Part shown: piece after piece, positions 6,936-12,720 of the stretch
How the letters are laid out: every line of letters starts with the position of its first letter
How positions within the stretch are numbered: the first letter of the stretch is position 1
From: Anaerolineales bacterium
GTDB taxonomy: Bacteria > Chloroflexota > Anaerolineae > Anaerolineales > Villigracilaceae
Assembly: GCA_028689195.1 (NCBI GenBank)
Contig: JAQTWR010000036.1
Span: 1 to 12,720 of the forward strand
Direction of reading: 5' to 3'
DNA: 12,720 nt
Notes under the pieces: generated by a model
Seen by the model: only the letters and a program-made list of their open reading frames with translations
Databases searched by the model: none
Told to the model about the DNA's origin: nothing
Program-made: the position numbers and the translations under genes

Positions 6936-7385
6936 TCAAAAATCAATCCCTTTATCAGGGTTTGAGACGCTTGCTTGATATGGTCTCAAGCCGCGATAAA
7001 CGCGCGGACCGGCAATCGTCCGCAAGATGATGTCGGCGGGTCTATTCAATCGTTTGCCAATATCTTCCGCAGACATAGGGACGTTTCCATTGGCGAGGAA
7101 AATACGGAAGACCGCTTCGACAACGGCGGTATGCGCGCCGGTAAATTCGGGCAGGAACGCGCAATGACTCATCAGCGCATGTTGAATTCCATCCACCAAT
7201 TTTACTTCCGCCGTGACGGGGTCAACCCAGTCAATCATCCCGCCGTCTTCGGCGTCGGCAAAAATTTCTTGATGCTCAGGACATAACAGCGAAATCAGAA
7301 AAACGCGCCAATCGCTCTCGTTCTGCCGCCACCAGTCAAAATCAATATGGAACGGCGTTGTGATCGAAGGTTTTAGTAGACTCAT
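6936..7385 (-). CDS. Unrecognised protein with a possible C-terminal winged helix; second gene of a coupled pair
   Basis: I do not recognise this 149-residue protein. The N-terminal half holds FDWWRQNESDWRVFLISLLCPEHQ and an acidic IDWVDPVTAEVKLVDG segment. The C-terminal part (about 88-135: AVFRIFLANGNVPMSAEDIGKRL, then ILRTIAG and VYRGLRPY) has the helix-turn-helix-strand pattern of a winged-helix fold, which suggests nucleic-acid binding. This is inference from pattern. It has no signal peptide or membrane segment, and its two cysteines (C35, C75) do not form a known motif. Its ATG overlaps the TGA of the preceding gene (ATGA at 7382-7385), so the two are translationally coupled and probably form a complex or share one role. 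Confidence 0.8.
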   Translation of the reverse strand: MSLLKPSITTPFHIDFDWWRQNESDWRVFLISLLCPEHQEIFADAEDGGMIDWVDPVTAEVKLVDGIQHALMSHCAFLPEFTGAHTAVVEAVFRIFLANGNVPMSAEDIGKRLNRPADIILRTIAGPRVYRGLRPYQASVSNPDKGIDF

Positions 7386-8953
7386 TCCTGCTCCTCATTC
7401 AAGCGAAAATGCAAATCGCCGACATGCTTGAAGATGGGATTGGTCTCCAACAAAGCGAAGATGGGCGCGGGCGGTACGCGGCGCACGAGGTTGACGGCGG
7501 CGTATAACTCCTGCGCGTGAACGTGTCCTTGCGGATTCGACTTCATCAATTCACGCATAACCAACAATACCAGTTCTTCAAAAGGACGCTTCTTCTCCCA
7601 AACGGGATCGAGCGACTTGAAATCAGGCACATGAATAACCATGCGGTCGTTGAACTCTGCGGTAATCGGCTGCTTCAACATGGCAAAGACGAAACCTCCG
7701 TCCTTACCGACCATAACGGTACGCACCCAATCTTTGGAAGACCGCTGGCTCTTTACCTCGACAACCACCTCGCCCGGATTTTCGCCGGGGTACAACTGCA
7801 CAAGCGAACCGGGAATCAACTGGTGAGACTTATACCACTCGCGCAAGCCGTACACATAGCCGCCGTTAAGAATAACCCAAGCGGGGATAGTTTGCCCAGT
7901 CTTGCCGTCTACGAGGGTAAAACGCACGCGGGAAGACTCGTACGCGGTAGGAAACAACTTGCGCGCCCGGGCAGACATGGGGAGAGTCCCGGCGCGAAGA
8001 TGGGGGTAGATCAGCGAAATTGTGACGGGGGAAACCGCCTTTTGCGAATCCAAACTCTGCTCGGGAGTCAGCTCGTCGTCCAATTGCGCTTCAAGGTTTA
8101 TCATTTCCGGGCTTAAAACGCTGCGGTCATGTTCGATTTCGACGTAACGCAGCGGGGGCGGAACCTCGCGCACAAAATCAGGTTCGAGGCGGCGCAGACA
8201 CCACAAGATCTGCCCGGCGGGTCCAACTTCATCGAAGCGCTCGTCTTGTTCCAAAGCGTAATTCAAGGAGAATTCCACCAGTTTTGGATTGACGTTTGCG
8301 GGCAATTCGATGTCCTTCATCAGGGCTTCGGTGAGCATGGGTTCGCCCGCCGACATATCCAAAACCGCTTCGGCAAGATTCAATTGCCCTTGATTGACGT
8401 CAATCAACAAAGCGCGCGGAAACCAACGACCCGCAATCTTCACCAAGCCTTCGTCGGAATTGAGCGCAGCCTCGAGTTTTTTCTCGATTTTTCCGCCGTA
8501 CTCGTCCAAAACAGAGGCGGGATTCATATTGTCGTCTTCGGGAAGGGCAATGGGGGCTTCATTCAAAGTATGATCTTGAAGGTTCGCGGCAAACATGCGT
8601 TCCGAGCCGTCATCCATAGCGACGGTCAATACGTCAAAATCAGAGACGGACGGATTAACGCCCGCGCGAACAGCCGTTACCCTGCCGCGACTCCACGCCA
8701 GAGCGGGAAATATCAATTCTTCGTCGGTCTGATATTTCTCTTTGGGGAGGAAACTCCTACCGCCGGATTTTTGCTTGCTTTCCGCTGCGGCGCGTTCCGC
8801 TCTGATGCGCGCATCGACGAATTCAAATAAAAGATCGCGCGCGGTTAACGGCGTCTCTCGTTCAAATAAAAAATTATGCAGATTTTCAATATCATGCGGG
8901 GCAATCTGGATGGACGACCAATATTCGGTGGGAAGTGAAAATGCGCTTACCAT
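7382..8953 (-). CDS. Unrecognised protein with several helix-turn-helix-like segments; first gene of a coupled pair
   Basis: From ATG 8953 the product has 523 residues. I do not recognise a named family. An N-terminal helical part (about 15-55, NLHNFLFERETPLTARDLLFEFV), a middle part (about 208-255, ending ERFDEVGPAGQILWCL) and the C-terminus (about 457-518, FEELVLLVMRELM to FKHVGDLHFRL) each show helices followed by an F-x-x-V-G-x-x-G or F-x-x-V-G-D-L-x-F wing-like strand. This recalls HARE-HTH/winged-helix modules, so a DNA- or RNA-binding scaffold is my inference. The region between about 310 and 450 is beta-rich. A TTG start at 8992 would add 13 residues, but AAGG 6 bp before ATG 8953 and a TATAAT box at 8997-9002, whose transcript would begin at about 8990, favour 8953. 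The gene is coupled to its downstream partner by ATGA. Confidence 0.82.
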   Translation of the reverse strand: MVSAFSLPTEYWSSIQIAPHDIENLHNFLFERETPLTARDLLFEFVDARIRAERAAAESKQKSGGRSFLPKEKYQTDEELIFPALAWSRGRVTAVRAGVNPSVSDFDVLTVAMDDGSERMFAANLQDHTLNEAPIALPEDDNMNPASVLDEYGGKIEKKLEAALNSDEGLVKIAGRWFPRALLIDVNQGQLNLAEAVLDMSAGEPMLTEALMKDIELPANVNPKLVEFSLNYALEQDERFDEVGPAGQILWCLRRLEPDFVREVPPPLRYVEIEHDRSVLSPEMINLEAQLDDELTPEQSLDSQKAVSPVTISLIYPHLRAGTLPMSARARKLFPTAYESSRVRFTLVDGKTGQTIPAWVILNGGYVYGLREWYKSHQLIPGSLVQLYPGENPGEVVVEVKSQRSSKDWVRTVMVGKDGGFVFAMLKQPITAEFNDRMVIHVPDFKSLDPVWEKKRPFEELVLLVMRELMKSNPQGHVHAQELYAAVNLVRRVPPAPIFALLETNPIFKHVGDLHFRLNEEQE

Positions 8954-8996
8954 ACTCAACCTTGAAATGAATTTGTGCCTAATATACGGCAAGATG

Positions 8997-9002
8997 ATTA
9001 TA
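8997..9002 (-). promoter_or_regulatory. Consensus -10 box (TATAAT) for the two-gene HTH-like module
   Basis: An exact TATAAT on the minus strand lies 43 bp before ATG 8953. The predicted transcript start is near 8990, giving a leader of about 37 nt. The -35 region (about 9020-9025) reads TAGGAA and is a poor match, so an activator or an alternative -35 is possible. Confidence 0.55.
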
Positions 9003-9043
9003 CCTTAGCTTATGTTTCCTTCCTATGTTTTTAACGAAACGAC

Positions 9044-9072
9044 GCGCGGATTAGCAATCGCTTAATTCGCGC
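9044..9072. repeat. Imperfect inverted repeat between divergent promoters (candidate operator)
   Basis: Left arm GCGCGGATTAGC and right arm GCTTAATTCGCGC pair around AATC with one mismatch and one bulged base. The element lies in the divergent intergenic region. It covers the expected -35 position (about 9070-9075) of the DUF1697 operon promoter and lies upstream of the minus-strand promoter. Its position fits a regulator binding site; the binding protein is unknown. Confidence 0.4.
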
Positions 9073-9092
9073 AAGCATTTTGCAAACGCGGG

Positions 9093-9098
9093 TACAAT
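9093..9098 (+). promoter_or_regulatory. -10 box (TACAAT) of the right-hand operon
   Basis: TACAAT ends 7 bp before ATG 9106, so transcription would start at or next to the A of the start codon and give a leaderless mRNA. No Shine-Dalgarno sequence precedes this ATG, which agrees. The -35 region has no good TTGACA match and is overlapped by the inverted repeat at 9044-9072. Confidence 0.5.
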
Positions 9099-9105
9099 AT
9101 TTTAT

Positions 9106-9669
9106 ATGGAACAATATATCGCTTTTTTACGCGCCATCAACGTCGGCGGTCATAAGGTCATAAAAATGGAAGACTTGCGCGGCATGTTCGAATCCTATGG
9201 GTTTGCGAACGTCTCCACCTACATCAACAGCGGGAATGTAATCTTTGAATCTGGCGAAAAAATTTTATCAGAGGGTCGCATCGAAGATCGGCTCGAAAAA
9301 TCGCTGGGATACAAAGTCGAAATTTTCCTGAGAACCATGCGGGAAATAAAAAATATCGCGGCGCATACGCCCTTCCAAGCGCGGGATGGCGAAACCGTGC
9401 ATGTCGTCTTTTTGCGCGAAGCGCCCGATAAACAGGCGCAACAAGCGTTAGCGTCTCTCAAAAGCGAGGCGGACGATTTTGCGGCTATAGGTAAAGAAAT
9501 ATACAACCTGCGCCGCGACAAAGATAAATCCATCTTCTCGAACAATTTCATCGAGAAGGCAATTAAATCTCCCGCAACCACGCGAAACTTGACGACGATA
9601 CTAAAAATCGTTGAAAAATACGGCTCGCGAGGCGGCAGAGTTGATGAAAAATTATTGGCGACACCATGA
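9106..9669 (+). CDS. DUF1697 family protein
   Basis: The 187-residue product matches DUF1697 (PF08002) throughout. Signature segments are YIAFLRAINVGGHKVIKMEDLR (residues 4-25), the STYINSGNVIFES strand-turn-strand, a VFLREAPD segment in the middle, and the C-terminal SNNFIEKAIKSPATTRNLTT. The length is normal for the family. The function is not established; members are small cytosolic alpha/beta proteins. This is the first gene of the plus-strand operon and its mRNA is probably leaderless (see the -10 box at 9093). Its TGA overlaps the next start codon as ATGA at 9666-9669, so the downstream cytochrome b5-like gene is translationally coupled. Confidence 0.93.
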   Translation: MEQYIAFLRAINVGGHKVIKMEDLRGMFESYGFANVSTYINSGNVIFESGEKILSEGRIEDRLEKSLGYKVEIFLRTMREIKNIAAHTPFQARDGETVHVVFLREAPDKQAQQALASLKSEADDFAAIGKEIYNLRRDKDKSIFSNNFIEKAIKSPATTRNLTTILKIVEKYGSRGGRVDEKLLATP

Positions 9670-9917
9670 ATATTCCCGATAGAATCATTTCAGAAATGGA
9701 ACTCAAACGCAATACGGGCGAGCGCGGCGCGCGGAAATTTATCGCATACAAAGGCGTTGTGTACGATGTGACCGATTGCCCCAAATGGAAAATGGATATG
9801 CACGAAAATCTGCACTTTCCGGGTCAAGACCTGACGGGCGAATTGGACGAAGCGCCGCACAAAGAAGACGCGCTGGGCAGGCCATGCGTAAAAGTCGTTG
9901 GAAGGTTGGCAAGTTGA
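9666..9917 (+). CDS. Cytochrome b5-like heme-binding domain protein
   Basis: This 83-residue single-domain protein resembles small bacterial cytochrome b5-like heme/steroid-binding proteins. Typical parts are RKFIAYKGVVYDVTDCPKW (24-41), the LHFPGQDLT segment (49-57) that corresponds to H-P-G-G of cytochrome b5, and EAPH (62-65). H50 and H65 are the likely axial heme ligands, with H46 as another candidate. There is no signal peptide or membrane anchor, so it should be cytosolic. It could carry electrons or bind heme for a neighbouring enzyme; this is inference from context. It is coupled upstream by ATGA to the DUF1697 gene and followed after 2 bp by the YHS-type gene. Confidence 0.88.
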   Translation: MNIPDRIISEMELKRNTGERGARKFIAYKGVVYDVTDCPKWKMDMHENLHFPGQDLTGELDEAPHKEDALGRPCVKVVGRLAS

Positions 9918-9919
9918 AA

Positions 9920-10135
9920 ATGACCGAGAAAAAGAATGCGATTCCGCGCAAATTTGTTACCTTGTGCGGACGCGTTTTTCTTAATACCGACCCGCAATAT
10001 TTTCCCAGAGCCCCATATCGCGGGCGCACCCTCCGCTTTTGTACAGACGCTTGTCTCGGCGCGTTTTTAGCCGATCCCGATCTGTTTTATAAAATGCACC
10101 GAAATTCAGAACACAAACCCACGAATGCCGCATAA
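9920..10135 (+). CDS. Small YHS/TRASH-type metal-binding protein
   Basis: The 71-residue product has C16 in TLCGRVF, then YRGRTLRFC with C41 and C45 (FCTDACLGAF) and a terminal FYKMH with H60. This is the arrangement of YHS/TRASH domains, treble-clef-like metal sites seen in metal sensors, chaperones and transporters, with the usual dP-x-x-F ending. The same frame is open upstream to 9776, but that part overlaps the cytochrome b5 gene and is arginine-rich. ATG 9920 gives a compact domain, lies 2 bp after the previous stop and has GGAAGG upstream, at a long distance. Metal specificity cannot be told. It sits between a heme protein and fdhD, which suggests a redox or metal-handling role. Confidence 0.82.
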   Translation: MTEKKNAIPRKFVTLCGRVFLNTDPQYFPRAPYRGRTLRFCTDACLGAFLADPDLFYKMHRNSEHKPTNAA

Positions 10136-10156
10136 TTTATTGGTACGGAGAAAATA

Positions 10157-10930
10157 ATGCATTCCCCTCAAAAAACAATTCATTACGAACAATATGAATT
10201 CCAAAAATGGAAATCATTCGACGCGGAAACGGTCGTCGAAGCGCCCGTGTCGCTGACCGTGAACGGCGAAGCGTGGATTACCTTCATGTGTACGCCCATT
10301 CAATTGGAAGCCCTCGCAATTGGATTCCTCTATAATGAAGGGATTATCGAAACAATAGACGAAGTGGCGGAGGCGCGGGTTTGCCAACATGGCGATAACG
10401 TGGACGTGTGGCTGAATCACGCGGCGCAGCAGCCCGCTTCGTGGAGGCGGACTTCGGGATGCGCGGGCGGCGCGACGGCGGTTGATCTATTGACGCGGCA
10501 GAATATTTCGCTGGACAGAATCAACTTCGCGGTCGCAGCAGACGCGGTCGGCGGGCTTATCGAGGCGTTGTTTGAATCCCAATCGCTGTATCAAGATACG
10601 GGCGGAGTCCACACATCCGCATTAAGCGACGGAGAAAAAATCCTCGTCTCGGCGGAAGATATTGGCAGACACAACACGCTGGATAAAATCGCGGGGTTGT
10701 GTTTGATGAACAATATTTTTCCAGATAAACGCATTTTAATTACAACCGGCAGAATCAGCTCGGAGATGCTGCAAAAAGCCGCGCGCCTGAACGCGCCGAT
10801 TTTGATTTCGCGCACGTCGCCGAGTTCGCTTTCGATAGAGATGGCGGAGCGGTACGGCGTGACGTTGATCGGGTACGCGCGCAGGCATCGGTATAATGTG
10901 TACTCAAATCCGCAAAGAGTTGGTTTATAA
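10157..10930 (+). CDS. fdhD: FdhD, sulfur carrier/sulfurtransferase for formate dehydrogenase
   Basis: FdhD receives sulfur from a cysteine desulfurase and transfers it to the bis-molybdopterin guanine dinucleotide cofactor of formate dehydrogenases. The 257-residue length is normal. Family segments are MCTPIQLEALAIGFLYNEGII (44-64), TGGVHTSAL (148-156), AEDIGRHNTLDKIAG (166-180), TTGRISSEMLQKAAR (196-210) and SRTSPSSLSIEMAERYGVTLIGYAR. The mobile catalytic loop reads RTSGCAGGA, with C102 present but glycine (G105) where E. coli has the second cysteine of C-x-x-C. GGAG 6 bp upstream supports ATG 10157. No formate dehydrogenase lies in the window, but a molybdenum-hydroxylase-like gene starts at 12566 and a MoaB/Mog gene lies at 1919-2413. 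Confidence 0.96.
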   Translation: MHSPQKTIHYEQYEFQKWKSFDAETVVEAPVSLTVNGEAWITFMCTPIQLEALAIGFLYNEGIIETIDEVAEARVCQHGDNVDVWLNHAAQQPASWRRTSGCAGGATAVDLLTRQNISLDRINFAVAADAVGGLIEALFESQSLYQDTGGVHTSALSDGEKILVSAEDIGRHNTLDKIAGLCLMNNIFPDKRILITTGRISSEMLQKAARLNAPILISRTSPSSLSIEMAERYGVTLIGYARRHRYNVYSNPQRVGL

Positions 10931-10932
10931 AA

Positions 10933-11508
10933 ATGTCCAAATCGCCATATTACGACAAACAAGGTCTTTGGGCGCTATTTTTGATATGCGCCTTCCCGCT
11001 CTTTTTTTGGACCTTGCTGCTTGCCTTCAGAGACGTTTCATGGCTGACCGCGCGCACGAATATATGGGACGCAATCGGCGTGATTTCCTATGGCATGATT
11101 TTCGCGTTTATAGAAAGCCTCCTTTTTTTTATTGTCGCCGCCGCGCTGGGATTTTTAGTCTCGCGCGCGTGGAGCGTCGAGAGGCGCGTCGCGCTGCTCG
11201 GCGTTTTGGCGCTCATCATCGCGCTCTGGGCGATAGCCGCGCAGACGTATTTCCTTCTTGGTGCAAAACTTCCCGCCGCGCTTGCTCAATTTCTCATAAC
11301 CACAAAACGCCCCGTGTTGACGATGTACGTCATTGCGCTGGCGCTCGTCGCCCCTTCGATAAGCGTCCCGACATATCTCATCCTTCACTCAGAGAAAAGC
11401 CTGAAAGCCGCGCAAGATTTGATGGAAAGAATCTCCACGCTAACCATGCTCTATCTCTTTCTCGCTTTCGTCGGATTAATCATCATCATTATCAGGAACA
11501 TACCATGA
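10933..11508 (+). CDS. Integral membrane protein of unknown function, about five helices
   Basis: The 191-residue product is strongly hydrophobic. Likely membrane segments are at about 11-32, 54-76, 85-110, 128-151 and 168-188, the last one poly-isoleucine (IIIIIIR in part). I see no transporter or enzyme motif. A cytosolic basic/acidic segment SEKSLKAAQDLMERIS (about 153-168) precedes the last helix. It starts 2 bp after the fdhD stop with only a weak ribosome binding site, and its TGA overlaps the next ATG (11505-11508). An alternative frame through this stretch (10896-11504) is arginine-rich and not protein-like, so the hydrophobic reading is the real one. Confidence 0.85.
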   Translation: MSKSPYYDKQGLWALFLICAFPLFFWTLLLAFRDVSWLTARTNIWDAIGVISYGMIFAFIESLLFFIVAAALGFLVSRAWSVERRVALLGVLALIIALWAIAAQTYFLLGAKLPAALAQFLITTKRPVLTMYVIALALVAPSISVPTYLILHSEKSLKAAQDLMERISTLTMLYLFLAFVGLIIIIIRNIP

Positions 11509-12449
11509 CGATTACATTTGCAGATATTCGCCAAGCCGCAGAACGAATTTTTCCCTACGCGCACCGCACGCCCGTATTGACCAATGCAAGCCTGAATCAA
11601 AAAACGGGCGCGCAAGTATTTCTCAAATGCGAGAATTTCCAGAAGGTCGGCGCGTTCAAATTTCGCGGAGCGTGCAACGCGGTTTATTCCCTGCGCGATG
11701 AAGAATCTACGCGCGGAGTAGCCACCCACTCTTCAGGGAATCACGCGCAAGCGCTGGCGCTCGCCGCAAAGATTCGCGGCATCCCCGCTTATATCGTCAT
11801 GCCGAATAACGCGCCCACCGTCAAAAAAGACGCGGTCGCGGGCTATGGCGGAATCATCACCTTCTGCGAACCAACTCTCGCGGCGCGCGAATCCACGCTT
11901 GCGGAGGTGGTCGGCAAAACCGGCGCGGCGGTTGTGCATCCATACAACGATGAAAGAGTCATCGCGGGACAGGGAACCGCCGCGCTCGAACTGCTCGAAG
12001 ATGTCCCCGATCTCGACGTTATCATCGCGCCCGTCGGCGGCGGCGGATTGTTAAGCGGCGCTGCTATCGCGGCGACGGAATTCAAAAAAGGAATCCGCGT
12101 GATTGCAGGCGAACCAGAAATGGCAGACGACGCTTTTCGCTCCATGCAGGCGGGGAAAATCATCCCTTCTGAAAATCCAAAAACCATCGCGGACGGGCTG
12201 CTCACTTCGCTGGGAGATTTGACCTTCCCGATTATTCAGCAGCGCGTCGAGCAAATCGTCACCGTCAGCGAGGCGGGGATTATAGAAACAATGAAATACG
12301 TTTGGGAGCGCGCAAAAATAATCATCGAGCCTTCGTCGGCTGTGGCGCTCGGCGTTTTGTGGGAAAAGAAAATTGACTTGTCTGGCTTGAACGTGGGCGT
12401 GATAATCAGCGGCGGCAATGTGGATTTGGGGAAATTGCCGTGGCGCTAG
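11505..12449 (+). CDS. PLP-dependent serine racemase / threonine dehydratase-like enzyme
   Basis: The 314-residue enzyme is a fold-type II PLP protein. PLP would bind K52 (GAFKFRGA), the phosphate would be held by the glycine loop PVGGGGLLSG (177-186), and S302 (IISGGNVDL) would contact the pyridine nitrogen. The SSGNHAQ loop (76-82) puts S77 at the position of the second catalytic base of serine racemase (S84 in human). AYIVMPNNAPTVKKDAV and CEPTLAARES closely follow eukaryotic-type serine racemase, and E203, A207 and D209 match its metal site. There is no C-terminal ACT domain, so it is not the biosynthetic isoleucine-regulated IlvA. Likely activities are L-serine/L-threonine deamination, serine racemisation or hydroxyaspartate dehydration. 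The start overlaps the membrane protein stop as ATGA; the longer frame back to 10896 is rejected. Confidence 0.93.
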   Translation: MTITFADIRQAAERIFPYAHRTPVLTNASLNQKTGAQVFLKCENFQKVGAFKFRGACNAVYSLRDEESTRGVATHSSGNHAQALALAAKIRGIPAYIVMPNNAPTVKKDAVAGYGGIITFCEPTLAARESTLAEVVGKTGAAVVHPYNDERVIAGQGTAALELLEDVPDLDVIIAPVGGGGLLSGAAIAATEFKKGIRVIAGEPEMADDAFRSMQAGKIIPSENPKTIADGLLTSLGDLTFPIIQQRVEQIVTVSEAGIIETMKYVWERAKIIIEPSSAVALGVLWEKKIDLSGLNVGVIISGGNVDLGKLPWR

Positions 12450-12464
12450 GTTATCTCGTATAAT
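12435..12464 (+). promoter_or_regulatory. Promoter for the molybdenum-hydroxylase-like gene
   Basis: TTGCCG at 12435-12440 and an exact TATAAT at 12459-12464 are separated by 18 bp. The -35 lies inside the end of the preceding gene. The transcript would start near 12471, giving a leader of about 95 nt before ATG 12566. A further TTGACG occurs at 12514 but has no good -10 at the right distance. Confidence 0.6.
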
Positions 12465-12565
12465 ATGCGTCGCGTCCGTCTTTTTGATTCTTGTCGCAAA
12501 GCGGTCAGATTTTTTGACGAGCAAGGCGTTACGTAATTACCAAACTCTTTTATAAGGATTCGCCC

Positions 12566-12720
12566 ATGAACATCACCTTGAAAATCAACGGAATTGAACA
12601 CGCGCTTGAACTTGCGCCCTCCACGACTTTGCTCCACGCGCTGCGCGGACTTGGCTTTCACGGCGTCAAATTTGGCGACGAAGACGGGCTTTCTGGGTCG
12701 GATACGATTCTATTAAATGG
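12566..12720 (+). CDS. N-terminus of a xanthine-dehydrogenase-family protein with a cysteine-less ferredoxin-like domain (partial)
   Basis: Fifty-one codons are visible before the window ends. The opening MNITLKINGIEHALEL, then TTLLHALRGLGFHGVK and TILLNG, follow the N-terminal plant-type [2Fe-2S] domain of xanthine dehydrogenase and CO dehydrogenase small subunits, where the loop normally reads G-x-K-x-G-C-x-x-G-x-C-G-x-C-T. Here it reads GVKFGDEDGLSGSDT: the three cysteine positions hold D, S and D (residues 38, 43 and 46). The frame is intact and the fold-defining glycines remain, so this looks like a domain that kept its shape but lost its cluster. AAGGA 8 bp upstream supports ATG 12566. 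The gene probably continues into a molybdenum hydroxylase or an isolated small subunit; that part is not visible. Confidence 0.75.
   Translation, partial: MNITLKINGIEHALELAPSTTLLHALRGLGFHGVKFGDEDGLSGSDTILLN

Noticed and set aside
6936..6965. Small hairpin CCCT/AGGG near the end of the 149-residue protein gene as a terminator
   Set aside because: Only four base pairs, inside coding sequence; too weak to call, although a T-rich stretch follows on the minus strand.
8954..8992. TTG start at 8992 for the large HTH-like protein
   Set aside because: The predicted transcription start from TATAAT at 8997-9002 falls at about this codon, and ATG 8953 has an AAGG site at good spacing. The TTG cannot be fully excluded.
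9776..9919. Longer start for the YHS/TRASH-type protein
   Set aside because: This stretch overlaps the well-supported cytochrome b5-like gene and encodes a basic low-complexity sequence; ATG 9920 leaves the complete domain.
10896..11504. N-terminal extension of the PLP enzyme frame (open frame 10896-12449)
   Set aside because: The extra 203 residues are arginine-rich and not protein-like, and they overlap a clearly hydrophobic membrane protein in another frame. The PLP enzyme family start fits ATG 11505.
1..12720. CRISPR arrays, insertion sequences, prophage genes or rRNA
   Set aside because: No spaced direct repeats, no transposase or integrase motifs, and no rRNA sequence were seen. The HNH gene is the only mobile-looking element. 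The frequent GCGCGC strings are a general base-composition habit, not a repeat element.

Overview
The window is a compact bacterial chromosome segment with almost no non-coding DNA. The protein set (R32-type EF-P resembling the Thermus form, HAD-DinB fusion, DUF1697, FdhD and an uncharacterised two-gene HTH-like module) and the base style (many GCGCGC runs, CGC-rich arginine codons) suggest a member of the Chloroflexota, probably Anaerolineae. This is inference from remembered family resemblance; the window holds no decisive taxonomic marker such as rRNA.

Left part, minus strand (1-6566), in transcription order: tRNA-Arg(TCT), a Tpx-type thiol peroxidase, a small heat-shock protein (Hsp20), Lon protease, an orphan CheY-like receiver that overlaps the lon 3' end by 38 bp, and a MoaB/Mog molybdopterin adenylyltransferase. 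A TATAAT box then starts a second unit: elongation factor P, a small cysteine-rich protein and, beyond a terminator hairpin, a HAD phosphatase fused to a DinB-like domain that runs off the left edge. Tpx, Hsp20 and Lon form a plausible protein-quality and stress block.

Middle (6571-9105): a short HNH endonuclease-like gene with foreign-looking codon use starts 4 bp from the 5' end of the tRNA gene on the opposite strand. It converges on a translationally coupled pair of unrecognised proteins (about 523 and 149 aa). Both look helix-turn-helix-like, and they are transcribed away from the right-hand operon. The intergenic region between these divergent units carries two near-consensus -10 boxes and an imperfect inverted repeat that could be an operator.

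Right part, plus strand (9106-12449): six tightly packed genes (overlaps or gaps of at most about 20 bp). They encode a DUF1697 protein, a cytochrome b5-like heme protein, a YHS/TRASH-type metal-binding protein, FdhD (sulfur insertion into molybdenum cofactor), a five-helix membrane protein and a serine-racemase/threonine-dehydratase-like PLP enzyme. A good promoter then drives a last gene cut by the window edge. Its N-terminus matches the plant-type [2Fe-2S] domain of xanthine-dehydrogenase-family molybdenum enzymes, but all three cluster cysteines of the first loop are replaced. Together with FdhD and MoaB/Mog, this makes molybdenum enzymology the recurring theme of the window.

The most interesting items are the cysteine-less ferredoxin-like domain, the unknown two-gene HTH module with its putative operator, and the tRNA-Arg(TCT)/HNH divergent pair in which the tRNA promoter must lie inside the HNH coding sequence.
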